Assembly: GCA_016195325.1 (NCBI GenBank)
Contig: JACPZX010000046.1
Location: forward strand, 29,116 to 93,115
Origin: Acidobacteriota bacterium
GTDB lineage: Bacteria; Acidobacteriota; Polarisedimenticolia; JACPZX01
DNA: 64,000 nucleotides
Direction of reading: 5' to 3'
The position numbers and the translations under genes were made by a program. The stretch's first letter is position 1, and each line of letters starts with the position of its first letter. This document shows positions 16,056-24,171 of the stretch, one piece after another. Under the pieces are notes generated by a model. That model saw only the letters and a list, made by a program, of their open reading frames with translations. It did not search any database and had not been told where the DNA came from.

Positions 16056-18209
16056 CTACGGGCGGCGCGGCGAAGCTGCCGCCGCCGTCCGGCGCGCCGT
16101 CGATGGTCCGCTGACACGGACGTCCCCTGCCGCGGCGGCAACGTTCAGCTTGCCGAATCCCCAAGCGCCGTTCGGGGTGGCCCCCGTGAATGTGTCGACC
16201 GAGGCGTTGTCCGTCAGCACATCGTGAATCGTCGCGTTGTCCATGGCGGGATTGATCCCGAGCAGCAGCGCGACGGCCCCCGCGACGTGCGGGGCCGACA
16301 TGCTCGTCCCCTCGAGAATCATGTGCTTGCCGTCCTCGACGGTGCGAAGGCGTCCTTCGGATCCGGCCCCCGTCGTGATGGTCCGTGACTTGGTGGACGC
16401 GATTCCCATTCCCGGGGCCGCGATGTCGGGCTTGAAGCGCCCGTCACGGGTCGGGCCCGTGCTGCTGAACGGCGCGATGTCGAACTGCACGAAACTCGGG
16501 TCCTGGTAGCCGATCGGTTTCCCGACGATGTTGGTCCACGAGAGCTTCGTGAGGTAGGCGCCGACGGTGATCCCGCGCTTCGACGTGCCGGGGATGGAGA
16601 CGGTGCTGCCCGGGGAAGGGGAGTCCCAGCCCCAGGTGCAGATTCCCTTCGTCGCGTCGGCGATCCATGAGTCGTAGCGCCCGCCGCCCGGGATGCTCGT
16701 TCCCGTGATCGAGACGGTCCACTTGCCGCCCGCCGGCAGGACGCCCCCTGAATCGTCGACCCCGAAGATGCATTCGTGGTCCCCGTTGACCGAGTAGGGC
16801 GTCCCCGGGCAGTCGACGAATATCGTGCCGAACGGCGTGTCGGTCTCGGCGCTGTTCGGGTCGTTGCCGGTGCTGTTCTGGAAAAAGGTCTGGCCGTTCG
16901 GGGCGGCGACTCTCACCGTGACGGAGTCCGATCCCTTGTACCAGAAATCGGCGAAGAACTCGTCATTCCCCCGGCCCGACAGCGCGCCGCACTGGCGTCC
17001 GCCGCTGACGACCGGAATCGTGAAGCTGTGCTGCGTGGGAGTGTTCAGCATCGCGTTGCCGGTGACGTAGATGCCGTCCTGCTCCGAGTTCCCGGCGGAC
17101 TTCACGAAGACGCGGACGATTCCGTTGGCGTCGCCGTCGTCGGTCAGCGTGTCCATCGCGATCTCGTCGGGGTCGGACCCGTCGTGCGCCCCGAACTGAT
17201 GCCCGAAGCTCATGTTGACGACCAGCGGGGGATTCCCGAGCCGCTGCTGCTCCTCGATGAGGAACTGGAGCGCCTCGGTCACGTCGCCAACCTGGCTTCC
17301 GGATCGGTCGAAGAGCTTGACGCCGATCAGATCGGCCCCGGGAGCCATCCCGACATAGCGCCCTCCCGGAAACCCCTTGCCCGTTCCCAGCCCGTTCCCC
17401 GCGGCGGTCCCGAGCGTGTGCGTCCCGTGTCCCGAGGTGCCGGGTGGATCGACGTAGCTGAGCGGCGCCTGGCCCCGCAGGAATCTGTCGATCTGTGTGT
17501 CCGGGAAGTAGCAGCCATTCGTGTGACCCGGCGGCGGGGTACCGCGGCAGGTCGAATCGAGATTGAAGAGCGACTTGAACCTCGTGGCGCCGGTGACGCT
17601 CCGGAAGTCCGCGTGCTTCACGTCGTGACCGGTGTCGATGCTGGCGACGAGCACCCCGGCTCCGGTGGATCCGAACGGACCGTTCGGATCCCTGACCATC
17701 ACGGCCCCCGTCTCTGGGACGCTGACGTCGAGCTCGAGCTTCATGCGCCGCGCGACATCGAGCGAGACGACACCCGGGAGGGCGGCGAGCGACGCGGCGG
17801 AAGCCAGGGGCGCCGTGAACGACACGACGCGGCCGACGTGCCCGCGAACCTCCGCACCCGCGGCCACGAGAGCCGCGACCTCGTCGGCGCCGCCCGTCCG
17901 CAGAATCGCCTTGAGAGTGGCGACCGGGCCGTCGGCGGTCGGGGAGACCATCAACCTCGGGGACGCCGCAACCGACTCGCCCGCGCCACCGGACGTCGCC
18001 GAGGCACGGGCTCTCTCTCTCGATGCGCGCGCCATCGCGAGCCTCAGGGCCCCCGCGATCCTCGGATGAGCCGCGTCGCCCGCGGCGAGAGCCTCCGGAG
18101 ACGGCGCTGCCGTCACCCGCGCGAGCGCTACGCCGAAAATGAGGGGCGCTGCGATGAGGGAGAGCGCGATCGAGGCTTGCGCGCCGCGACCGCCTCGTTC
18201 ATGCGTCAT
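16056..18209 (-). CDS. Secreted S8 family subtilisin-like serine protease
   Basis: A 717-residue exported protease. A signal or anchor occupies residues about 12-35, then a propeptide-like region to about 165. The catalytic triad is Asp192 (ASIDTGHD), His261 (GHGTHTLG) and Ser636 (GTSMSAPHVAG), with the oxyanion Asn in the KSAGN stretch. About 200 extra residues sit between the His and Ser blocks (roughly 400-560), a beta-rich insertion with its own cysteines that may be a substrate-binding or PA-like domain. The ribosome site GGAGG precedes ATG 18209. It probably degrades extracellular proteins for nutrition. The C-terminus is short and Ala/Arg-rich. Confidence 0.93.
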   Translation of the reverse strand: MTHERGGRGAQASIALSLIAAPLIFGVALARVTAAPSPEALAAGDAAHPRIAGALRLAMARASRERARASATSGGAGESVAASPRLMVSPTADGPVATLKAILRTGGADEVAALVAAGAEVRGHVGRVVSFTAPLASAASLAALPGVVSLDVARRMKLELDVSVPETGAVMVRDPNGPFGSTGAGVLVASIDTGHDVKHADFRSVTGATRFKSLFNLDSTCRGTPPPGHTNGCYFPDTQIDRFLRGQAPLSYVDPPGTSGHGTHTLGTAAGNGLGTGKGFPGGRYVGMAPGADLIGVKLFDRSGSQVGDVTEALQFLIEEQQRLGNPPLVVNMSFGHQFGAHDGSDPDEIAMDTLTDDGDANGIVRVFVKSAGNSEQDGIYVTGNAMLNTPTQHSFTIPVVSGGRQCGALSGRGNDEFFADFWYKGSDSVTVRVAAPNGQTFFQNSTGNDPNSAETDTPFGTIFVDCPGTPYSVNGDHECIFGVDDSGGVLPAGGKWTVSITGTSIPGGGRYDSWIADATKGICTWGWDSPSPGSTVSIPGTSKRGITVGAYLTKLSWTNIVGKPIGYQDPSFVQFDIAPFSSTGPTRDGRFKPDIAAPGMGIASTKSRTITTGAGSEGRLRTVEDGKHMILEGTSMSAPHVAGAVALLLGINPAMDNATIHDVLTDNASVDTFTGATPNGAWGFGKLNVAAAAGDVRVSGPSTARRTAAAASPRRP

Positions 18210-18281
18210 GAAAACCTCCAGATCGTGTCGCCGGCGGGCGCCTCCCCCGTCGACGCGGGAACTCTCAAGGATGGGATCAGA

Positions 18282-19007
18282 CTACCTGCGCGTGCCTCCG
18301 GGCACAAGGCCGGCGGCGCGCGCGACTCCGTCGCGGTAGGCGAGCCACAGATCGAGGGAGCGGTCCATCGCGCCGATCACCTCCGCGCGGGCCTCCTTTC
18401 CCCGAGCCTGGCTTTCGACGATGCGCCAGGCGGCCTCCCGATGGCCGTTCTCGACGCGGGCGTGGGCTCGCTTGAGGGTGAGAGCCCGCGCCGAGAGTCC
18501 ATGGTGCCTTGCGAGAGGATCGTGGCGGGCGTCGAACCGTTCTGCGGCGCGGCGTCCCGACAGGGCCTCGCGATCCTTGACGCTTCCCTCCACGAAAATC
18601 GTGATGACCGCCGCGGCGACGACCCAGTTTCCTCGCGTCGTCACCCGATCGAGCATGCGGCGATAGCGTGCGGCGGCCGGGAGCAGCGTGGCGGTCCGGA
18701 ATCGAGCGGCCCGGAACCCCAAACCCTGCATCATCTGGATGAAGAGCTCGGGATGTGGCGCTGTTCCGCTCAACCTCCCGGTCTCCTCCTCGAAGAGGTT
18801 TTCGGCGAGGAGCCGTCGTGCGATCGCGTCGGGGCAGGCACCGTGCACGCGACCGAGGAAACGTGGGAAATCCCGGACATAGGTCAGGAATTCCTGCTGG
18901 TAGTGCACGAAAAGTTGGGGTCGAGTGGCATCGGGTCCGGAGAAGTGCGGCCACGCCCAATGGTTCTTCCGGTCCATGATGCTGAGGAGAATCTCACGGA
19001 AACTCAT
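18282..19007 (-). CDS. Haem-oxygenase-fold, iron-containing redox enzyme (CADD/PqqC-like)
   Basis: A 241-residue all-helical protein. The stretch LAENLFEEETG (residues 67-77) followed by HPELF (His85) fits the first two metal-ligand helices of haem-oxygenase-like diiron oxygenases, the superfamily holding PqqC, TenA and the chlamydial CADD protein; a later VENGHREAAW segment could give further ligands. Known members oxidise amino acids or small aromatic substrates, and CADD makes p-aminobenzoate, but no partner gene here points to a substrate. The ATG at 19007 lies 10 bases beyond a good -10 hexamer; an in-frame upstream ATG (19112) is inside the carD promoter region and gives an unlikely N-terminus. 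Confidence 0.72.
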   Translation of the reverse strand: MSFREILLSIMDRKNHWAWPHFSGPDATRPQLFVHYQQEFLTYVRDFPRFLGRVHGACPDAIARRLLAENLFEEETGRLSGTAPHPELFIQMMQGLGFRAARFRTATLLPAAARYRRMLDRVTTRGNWVVAAAVITIFVEGSVKDREALSGRRAAERFDARHDPLARHHGLSARALTLKRAHARVENGHREAAWRIVESQARGKEARAEVIGAMDRSLDLWLAYRDGVARAAGLVPGGTRR

Positions 19008-19017
19008 AGGACAGAGT

Positions 19018-19046
19018 AAGTTACCTCTCGAGCCGCGCGTCTGCAA
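19018..19046 (-). promoter_or_regulatory. Sigma-70-type promoter for the haem-oxygenase-fold gene
   Basis: On the minus strand TTGCAG (19041-19046), a 17-base spacer and TAACTT (19018-19023). The predicted start near 19011 leaves about 4 bases before the ATG at 19007, so the mRNA would be essentially leaderless. Confidence 0.45.
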
Positions 19047-19093
19047 GTTGGTTCGGAAAGATCGCTTTACGCTTTTCCCGCGGCGACGAATCG

Positions 19094-19122
19094 TTGACAT
19101 AGAGGTCGCCATGGGATAGAGT
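19094..19122 (+). promoter_or_regulatory. Near-consensus sigma-70 promoter for carD
   Basis: TTGACA (19094-19099), exactly 17 bases, then TAGAGT (19117-19122). The predicted start near 19129 gives a leader of about 56 bases with an AGGAGG ribosome site just before the carD GTG. The divergent promoter for the neighbouring gene lies about 50 bases to the left. Confidence 0.65.
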
Positions 19123-19184
19123 AAGTCCTTAGTTTTGAAGCCTATCGGATTCGGGTCGCTGACTCATCCGCCGTAGGAGGTTGC

Positions 19185-19691
19185 GTGGATTTCAAAGTTG
19201 GTGACAAGGTCGTCTACCCGAACCACGGGGTAGGGGTCATCGAGGAAGTTCTCAGGACCCAGGCCGGTGGGATCGACCAGGCGTTTTTCAGGCTCAAGAT
19301 CGTGGCCAACGGGAGCACGGTGCTGATCCCGACGGCCAACACGAGTCAGGTCGGTCTTCGGAAGGTGCTGACGCGCAAGGACGTCGACAAGGTTTTCAAG
19401 GTCTTGCGCAACGGCAACATCGACATCACGTCCGACTGGAAGGGCCGTTTCCAGGAACACTCCGACAAGATGCGATCGGGGGATATCTACGAGGTCGCAG
19501 CGGTCCTCAAGAGCCTGACCCTCCTCAGCAAGAGCAAGAACCTCTCGTACCGCGAGCGGAAGATGCTCGACAAGTCGAAGTATCTTGTCGTGAGCGAGAT
19601 CGCCTCGGTATCGAACATGCAGGAGAACGAGGTCGAGCAGCGCGTCGACCGCGCCGTCGCCGTCTCGATCAAGAAGCCACGGGATCACTGA
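19185..19691 (+). CDS. carD: CarD/CdnL family RNA polymerase-binding transcription factor
   Basis: A 168-residue protein with the CarD N-terminal RNA polymerase-interacting domain (residues 1-60: FKVGDKVVYPNHGVGVIEE) and the helical C-terminal DNA-binding domain (about 70-160, with YRERKMLDKSKYLVVSEIA). CarD/CdnL binds the polymerase beta subunit and stabilises open complexes at rRNA and other promoters; it is usually essential. Start GTG 19185 follows a strong AGGAGG. Promoter is consensus-like, and a hairpin terminator follows, so carD is a single-gene unit. Length matches the family. Confidence 0.96.
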   Translation: MDFKVGDKVVYPNHGVGVIEEVLRTQAGGIDQAFFRLKIVANGSTVLIPTANTSQVGLRKVLTRKDVDKVFKVLRNGNIDITSDWKGRFQEHSDKMRSGDIYEVAAVLKSLTLLSKSKNLSYRERKMLDKSKYLVVSEIASVSNMQENEVEQRVDRAVAVSIKKPRDH

Positions 19692-19745
19692 CTCCCGGGA
19701 GTCTCTCCGGCAGGCCCAGCCGGGCCCGCAGGACCAGCAGGCATT

Positions 19746-19779
19746 GAAGAGCCGGGGATCGCCCCGGCTTCTTCGTTTC
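19746..19779 (+). terminator. Rho-independent terminator after carD
   Basis: GAAGAGCCGGGG, a four-base ATCG loop and CCCCGGCTTCTTC form a stem of about 12 bp with one bulged T, followed by a short CGTTT. It lies between the carD stop (19691) and the next ATG (19787). Confidence 0.6.
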
Positions 19780-19786
19780 AGGCGCC

Positions 19787-21082
19787 ATGACCACCATCAT
19801 CGATCTCGCGGTCCTCCCGTTTCTCGTCGTCCTGGCGGGTTTCTTCGCTGTCGCCGAGACATCGCTGTTTAGCCTGCGGCCGTGGCGTCTCGATCGAATC
19901 GTGCGGGAGCATCCGCAGGCCGGCGAGACCATCGTCAGGCTTCTGGCCGAGCCGATGAGGCTTCTGGTGACGCTCGTCGTCGGCGCGGAGCTCTCCTCCA
20001 TCGCGTTCGGTAACCTGATCGCGATGATACGACGCGACTCCTTCGGCGACATGGGAGAAATCGGCGTCATCCTCGCCGTGGCGCTCACGAGCTCGATTCT
20101 GCTCCTCGGCGGGGAGATCATCCCCAAGGCCCTTGCCGCGAGCTACCCCGAGCGGACCGCGCTGACGATCGCCGCGCCCCTCGCTGCCGTCGCCCGCGCC
20201 CTCTCCCCGCTCTCGATGCCCCTCGCGGTGCTCGCTTCGAGGATGCCGGCGGCTTCCCGGTCGATGGAGGACGAGCCGCTCTCCGAGGGCGACTTCAGGG
20301 TGATGATCGAGATGGGGATGAAGGAAGGCGTACTCGACGCGCGTGAAATCGAGATGATAGGCGCCGTCTTCCGCCTGGGGGACACCCCCGTGCGCGCGGT
20401 GATGGTGCCGCGCACCGACATCTCGGCTCTCCCCGCGTCGGCGTCGATCGCCGAGGCGCTCTCCCACGTCCGCAAGGCGCGCCACTCGCGTGTGCCGATC
20501 TACGAACGCGATCTCGATCACATCGTGGGCGTCCTCTACGCGAAGGATCTGCTCGCGGCGATGGACCCGGCGGCGTCGGCTGATTCCATCCGCGCTCTGC
20601 TCCGCCCGCCGTTCTTCGTTCCGGAGTCGATGCGGGGTCGCCATCTGGTGCGCGAGTTCCAGGCGCGGAGACTGCATCTCGCGGTCGTCGTCGACGAGTA
20701 CGGCGGCACCCAGGGAATCGTGAGCCTGGAGGATCTCCTCGAGGAAATCGTCGGCGATTTCGCCGACGATTTCGATCGGCCGTTGATCGAGCACCGGCGG
20801 ATGAGGCGGGGCGTCGACTGGGCGCGCGGCTCGATGCCGTTCACCGAGTTCAAGAGGAAGCTGCGCGCGCGCGCGCGCGGCGGACCGTATGACACGCTGG
20901 GAGGCTACGTCCTGAAGCTGCTGGGCCGAGTTCCGGTGGACGGCGATCGCGTGTCGGACGGGCAGTTCGTGTTCACCGTCCTCCGAATGCGGTCGCGCCG
21001 GATCCTGGAGCTGGCGATCGAGCGATCGGAACCGGGCGAAAAAAAAGGCCCGGAGTCTCCTCCGGGCCCTGATACTGCATGA
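19787..21082 (+). CDS. CNNM/CBS-domain membrane protein (HlyC/CorC family)
   Basis: A 431-residue protein with an N-terminal CNNM (DUF21) membrane domain (about 1-185, four hydrophobic segments, including GGEIIPKALA), two CBS domains (about 205-325, with the VMVPRTDI and YGGTQGIVSLEDLLEEIVG signatures) and a C-terminal CorC_HlyC domain (about 335-415). The family is linked to magnesium, cobalt or other cation efflux and sensing through nucleotide-binding CBS domains. Start ATG 19787. Its last 14 codons are overlapped on the other strand by a small RNA and its terminator, so expression of the two could interfere. Confidence 0.93.
   Translation: MTTIIDLAVLPFLVVLAGFFAVAETSLFSLRPWRLDRIVREHPQAGETIVRLLAEPMRLLVTLVVGAELSSIAFGNLIAMIRRDSFGDMGEIGVILAVALTSSILLLGGEIIPKALAASYPERTALTIAAPLAAVARALSPLSMPLAVLASRMPAASRSMEDEPLSEGDFRVMIEMGMKEGVLDAREIEMIGAVFRLGDTPVRAVMVPRTDISALPASASIAEALSHVRKARHSRVPIYERDLDHIVGVLYAKDLLAAMDPAASADSIRALLRPPFFVPESMRGRHLVREFQARRLHLAVVVDEYGGTQGIVSLEDLLEEIVGDFADDFDRPLIEHRRMRRGVDWARGSMPFTEFKRKLRARARGGPYDTLGGYVLKLLGRVPVDGDRVSDGQFVFTVLRMRSRRILELAIERSEPGEKKGPESPPGPDTA
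21039..21068 (-). terminator. Strong rho-independent terminator of the minus-strand small RNA
   Basis: On the minus strand GGCCCGGAG, loop GAGA and CTCCGGGCC give a perfect 9-bp GC-rich stem (21047-21068), followed directly by eight T residues (21046-21039). On the plus strand the A-run precedes the stem, so it is oriented for minus-strand transcription. Confidence 0.75.
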
Positions 21083-21164
21083 AACCGGACAGACTTCGGA
21101 AGGTCCTTCCCTCTTGAACGCCCATCCCCATTAATGAAGCGCCCAAGAACCTTCCGGGTCTGTC
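21039..21164 (-). ncRNA. Predicted orphan structured small RNA, about 126 nt
   Basis: A complete minus-strand transcription unit with no open reading frame. A near-consensus promoter places the start at the G of 21164. The RNA then folds into a long hairpin (21164-21088): 7 bp GACAGAC/GTCTGTC, a small internal loop, then GGAAGGTT/GGACCTTCC-type pairing, a bulge, and a further 9-bp CTTGGGCGC/GCGTTCAAG stem (two G-U pairs) closed by a loop of about 17 bases containing TTCATTAATGG. A 20-base single strand leads to the terminator. It overlaps the end of the CorC-like gene in antisense. A 6S-like or other regulatory RNA is possible; no family was assigned. Confidence 0.6.
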
Positions 21165-21171
21165 GAGGCCC

Positions 21172-21200
21172 TATATACGCCGACCTTCACGCATGGTCAA
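21172..21200 (-). promoter_or_regulatory. Near-consensus sigma-70 promoter for the small RNA
   Basis: On the minus strand TTGACC (21195-21200), exactly 17 bases, then TATATA (21172-21177). Seven bases later is the G at 21164, which is also the first base of the RNA's main stem. Confidence 0.65.
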
Positions 21201-21210
21201 GAAAAAAGCC

Positions 21211-21238
21211 TTGTCTGGCTTGGTTCTTCGATTACGTT
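21211..21238 (+). promoter_or_regulatory. Possible promoter for rqcH
   Basis: TTGTCT (21211-21216), a 16-base spacer and TACGTT (21233-21238). It would start transcription near 21245, about 10 bases before the rqcH GTG, and lies back to back with the small RNA promoter. Weak match. Confidence 0.3.
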
Positions 21239-21254
21239 AGCGCTGGAACCCTTT

Positions 21255-22913
21255 GTGGATAACGCTTTCCTGATTCCGATGGTCGAGGAGCTGCGGGCGT
21301 CGCTGATCGGCGCGACCCTCGGTGACGTCGTCCAGATCGATTCGCGGCGTTTCGCCCTCAGGTTTTCCGTTCCTCCGTTTCATCGGCTCTGCATCGCAGC
21401 GCACGCCGATCTCGCCGCGATCTACCTCGCCCCGCGCGTCGCCGCGCCGAAGGAGCCGACCGAGCTCGCCGCGGTCCTTTCGGATCGCCTCGACGGCGCG
21501 GCGGTGACGGCGATTCGCAAGATCCACGAGGAGCGCATCGTGGAGGTCGACCTCGCGGACGCAGGGGGCGTCGCCTATACGCTCCTCGTCGAGCTCCTGG
21601 GAAAGACGGCCGGGATGCTCCTGCTCGATGCCGATCGGCGCATCGTGAGGAGCACGCACACCGCGGCCTCCCAGCTGCGGCGCAACGCGGAGGGGTCGAT
21701 CTACCGGCCCCCGGAGGCGAGGGGCCAGGATCCGGCGCGCCCGGTCGGAAGCCGCCTTCTAGGGCGCGAGCTGGACGCCAGGGTGGGATCCGGCGAGTCC
21801 CCGGAGGCCGCGGCCGCCTCGCTCGCCGCGCGGATGGCCGGCGCCGCGTGGGCCCCCTGCCTTTACTCCCGGAGGCCGCTCGAGGAGCTCGCCGAGGCGG
21901 ACGAGCTGCCGGGCGAGAGCTTCTTCCTCGCGCCGTTTCCGCTCTCCCTGGGCGCCGGGCTCGCCCGTGCCGATTTCGCCCGCGCCTCCGACGCGGCGCG
22001 CGCCTGGGTCGATCGCCTCGCGGCCCATCTGGCGTTCCGCGATCTCAGGACCGCGCTGTCGCTTCTCATCCGGGGCGAGCTCGAAAAGGCGACGCGGCTC
22101 GCGTCCACGCTTGCGCGGGAGGGGGCCGCAGCCGCCGACGCGGACAGCGTGGGGAAGCGCGGTGAGCTGCTGCTCGCGTCGCTCGCCACCGCGAGGCGCG
22201 ACGGGGCCGAGGTCGAGCTGGTCGATTACTTCGATCCCGGCATGCCGCGGGTCCGGATCGCCATCGATCCGAGCCTCGACCTCCGCGAGAACGCGGACGC
22301 GCTCTTTCGCCGCGCGAAGAAGCTCAAGCGCGCCTCCGCCACGATCGCGGCGCGCCTCGCCGACACGCGCCGTCGCGCCGAGGCGCTCAGGGCGGCGTCC
22401 ACGCGCCTCATGGGCGCGGTGTCGACCGGGGAGCTGTCCGAGCTCGAGGTCGCTCTGAGCACGTCCGGGCTCGTGAAGGTCGTCCGCGCTCGCGAGCGCC
22501 GCGAGTCGGGCCGGCGACCGTCGTTCGTCCGCGTCCGTGAGTTCCGCACGGGCGACGGCCGCGTGATACTCGTCGGCCGCACCGCCGCGGAGAACGACAT
22601 GCTCACGTTCAAGATCGCGTCGCCGCACGACTACTGGTTCCACGCGGCGGGGCGCGCGGGCGCGCACGTCATCCTCAGGAACCCGGGACGCTCGAAGCAG
22701 GTCCCCGAATCGGCTCTGATCCAGGCGGCGGCGATCGCCGCGTGGTTCAGCAAGGGGGCGCGGGACGGCGACATCGACGTTCACTACTGCCAGCGCAAGG
22801 AGGTGCGGAAGGGGAAGGGAATGCCCGCGGGCATGGTGACGCTCCGGAACCACCGCACGATGCGCGTCCTCCCGGCGTTGCCAGCGGGGATGGATCCGGA
22901 GGAGACCGGGTAG
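21255..22913 (+). CDS. rqcH: NFACT-family ribosome quality-control protein RqcH
   Basis: A 552-residue NFACT protein. The NFACT-N part (residues about 3-200, starting FLIPMVEELRASLIGATLGDVVQID) is the FbpA-like domain; a coiled-coil region (about 340-400, Arg/Ala/Glu-rich) follows; the NFACT-R domain is at about 415-530, including FRTGDGRVILVGRTAAENDMLT and the HAAGRAGAHVILR stretch. RqcH binds 50S subunits with stalled peptidyl-tRNA and recruits tRNA-Ala to add C-terminal alanine tails. The GTG at 21255 matches the family N-terminus; no clear Shine-Dalgarno precedes it. Confidence 0.9.
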   Translation: MDNAFLIPMVEELRASLIGATLGDVVQIDSRRFALRFSVPPFHRLCIAAHADLAAIYLAPRVAAPKEPTELAAVLSDRLDGAAVTAIRKIHEERIVEVDLADAGGVAYTLLVELLGKTAGMLLLDADRRIVRSTHTAASQLRRNAEGSIYRPPEARGQDPARPVGSRLLGRELDARVGSGESPEAAAASLAARMAGAAWAPCLYSRRPLEELAEADELPGESFFLAPFPLSLGAGLARADFARASDAARAWVDRLAAHLAFRDLRTALSLLIRGELEKATRLASTLAREGAAAADADSVGKRGELLLASLATARRDGAEVELVDYFDPGMPRVRIAIDPSLDLRENADALFRRAKKLKRASATIAARLADTRRRAEALRAASTRLMGAVSTGELSELEVALSTSGLVKVVRARERRESGRRPSFVRVREFRTGDGRVILVGRTAAENDMLTFKIASPHDYWFHAAGRAGAHVILRNPGRSKQVPESALIQAAAIAAWFSKGARDGDIDVHYCQRKEVRKGKGMPAGMVTLRNHRTMRVLPALPAGMDPEETG

Positions 22914-22924
22914 CCTGCGGTTCG

Positions 22925-22954
22925 TTGACCCTCGGAAAACGGCTGTAGTACAGT
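22925..22954 (+). promoter_or_regulatory. Sigma-70-type promoter for the flippase-like/nrdR unit
   Basis: TTGACC (22925-22930), an 18-base spacer and TACAGT (22949-22954), lying just after the rqcH stop. Predicted start near 22961, leader about 75 bases. Confidence 0.45.
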
Positions 22955-23034
22955 GCCCGCGGTCGTGAATTCACCAGCGGACGGGGAGGAGAGGCGCTGC
23001 TTCCCGCCGCCCACCGCACGGCGACGAGGCATGG

Positions 23035-24171
23035 ATGTGGTCACGCACGATCAGGCTCTCCGCGTCGATCCTGCTCCCCGCCGTCTTCCTCTATCTCTTC
23101 TTCCGAAGCATTGACCTCGCCAAGCTCGGCGAGTCGCTCCGAAACGTGGGGGCGGGGTGGTGGCTCCTCATCCTTGCCGCGGGGATTCAGGTCGTCCACT
23201 GCCTCCTCCGCGCGGCCCGCTGGCGGATCCTGCTCGGCCCCCTGAAGAAAGACGTCGGCTACTACAACCTCATCTCCACCATCTCCATCGGGTACCTGGT
23301 CACGATGCTCCTGCCGGGACGGCTCGGCGAGGTGCTGCGCCCGGTCCTCCTCGCCGGCCGCGAGAACATCAGCAAGGGCGGCGCGATCGCGACGATTCTC
23401 CTGGAGCGGCTGATGGACGCGCTGACCGTCGCGTCGCTCTTCGCGATCTACCTCATCTTCTTCCTCGGCCCCGAAGGGGGGATGGGTCGCGAGGCCGCGG
23501 CGGGGATGAGCGTCGGCTGGGGAGTCGCGATGGGGCTCTTCATCGTGCTCGCGTTCCCGCTGCTCTACGCGGTGGTCCACTTCCGGGGGCGGGTCGCCTC
23601 GCTCCTCGAGCGCGTCGTGAGCCCCGCCTCGCGGGCCGGCGCGACGGTCCACAAGATCTTCCACACCGTCGTCGACGGCTTCGAGGTGATCAAGGGGGGG
23701 CGCGCGCTCATCGCGGCCTGGTCGTACTCGTACCTGATCTGGCTTGTGATCGCGTTCTCGATCTGGTTCTCGGTGAAGGCGTTCGGCATCGACATCCCGC
23801 TCTCCGGCTCGCTGCTGATGCTCGGGGCGCTCACGTTCGGCATCGCGATCCCCACGCAGGGCGGCGTCGGGACGTACGAATGGTTCGGCCAGCAGGCCCT
23901 CTCCCGGTTCTTCGGCGTCGATCCGTCCGCCGCGGCCGCCGCGATTCTCGTGATGCACGTCTTCGCGGTCGGCCCCGTCATCATCATGGGCTTCGCGTTC
24001 CTCTGGAAGGAAGGCCTGAGCTTCTCGGGGATCACGGCCGGCGTGCGCTCGGGGAGCGGCTCTCTCGCCGGCGCCCCCGCGCCGCGCCCTGAGGTCCCGT
24101 CCATCCCCTCGCCGCAGCCGGTGGAGGCGGGAGCGTCGCGCGGCCGATCCGCCGCGCGGAGCGACACATGA
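23035..24171 (+). CDS. Flippase-like LPG synthase TM-domain (UPF0104/AglD-type) membrane protein
   Basis: A 378-residue protein with about eight membrane spans. It matches the lysylphosphatidylglycerol synthase transmembrane-domain/UPF0104 family: AARWRILLGP near residue 60-70, GYLVTMLLPGRLGEVLRP around 90-108, and TILLERLMDALTV near 120-133. The family is proposed to act in lipid or lipid-linked sugar transport, but the catalytic domain of MprF is missing, so aminoacylation is unlikely. The last 50 residues are Pro/Ala/Arg-rich and cytosolic. ATG 23035 gives an N-terminal membrane span; nrdR starts within its stop (ATGA overlap). Confidence 0.82.
   Translation: MWSRTIRLSASILLPAVFLYLFFRSIDLAKLGESLRNVGAGWWLLILAAGIQVVHCLLRAARWRILLGPLKKDVGYYNLISTISIGYLVTMLLPGRLGEVLRPVLLAGRENISKGGAIATILLERLMDALTVASLFAIYLIFFLGPEGGMGREAAAGMSVGWGVAMGLFIVLAFPLLYAVVHFRGRVASLLERVVSPASRAGATVHKIFHTVVDGFEVIKGGRALIAAWSYSYLIWLVIAFSIWFSVKAFGIDIPLSGSLLMLGALTFGIAIPTQGGVGTYEWFGQQALSRFFGVDPSAAAAAILVMHVFAVGPVIIMGFAFLWKEGLSFSGITAGVRSGSGSLAGAPAPRPEVPSIPSPQPVEAGASRGRSAARSDT

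Noticed and set aside
20868-20882. Alternating GCGC tract as a regulatory or Z-DNA element
   Set aside because: It is inside the CorC-like gene and coded by Arg/Ala codons; such tracts are common in this base composition.
21088-21164. The minus-strand RNA as an SRP (4.5S) RNA, because it contains CCCGGAAGG
   Set aside because: In SRP RNA the GGAA is a tetraloop flanked by conserved asymmetric loops; here the same bases are paired in a long stem and the rest does not fit.
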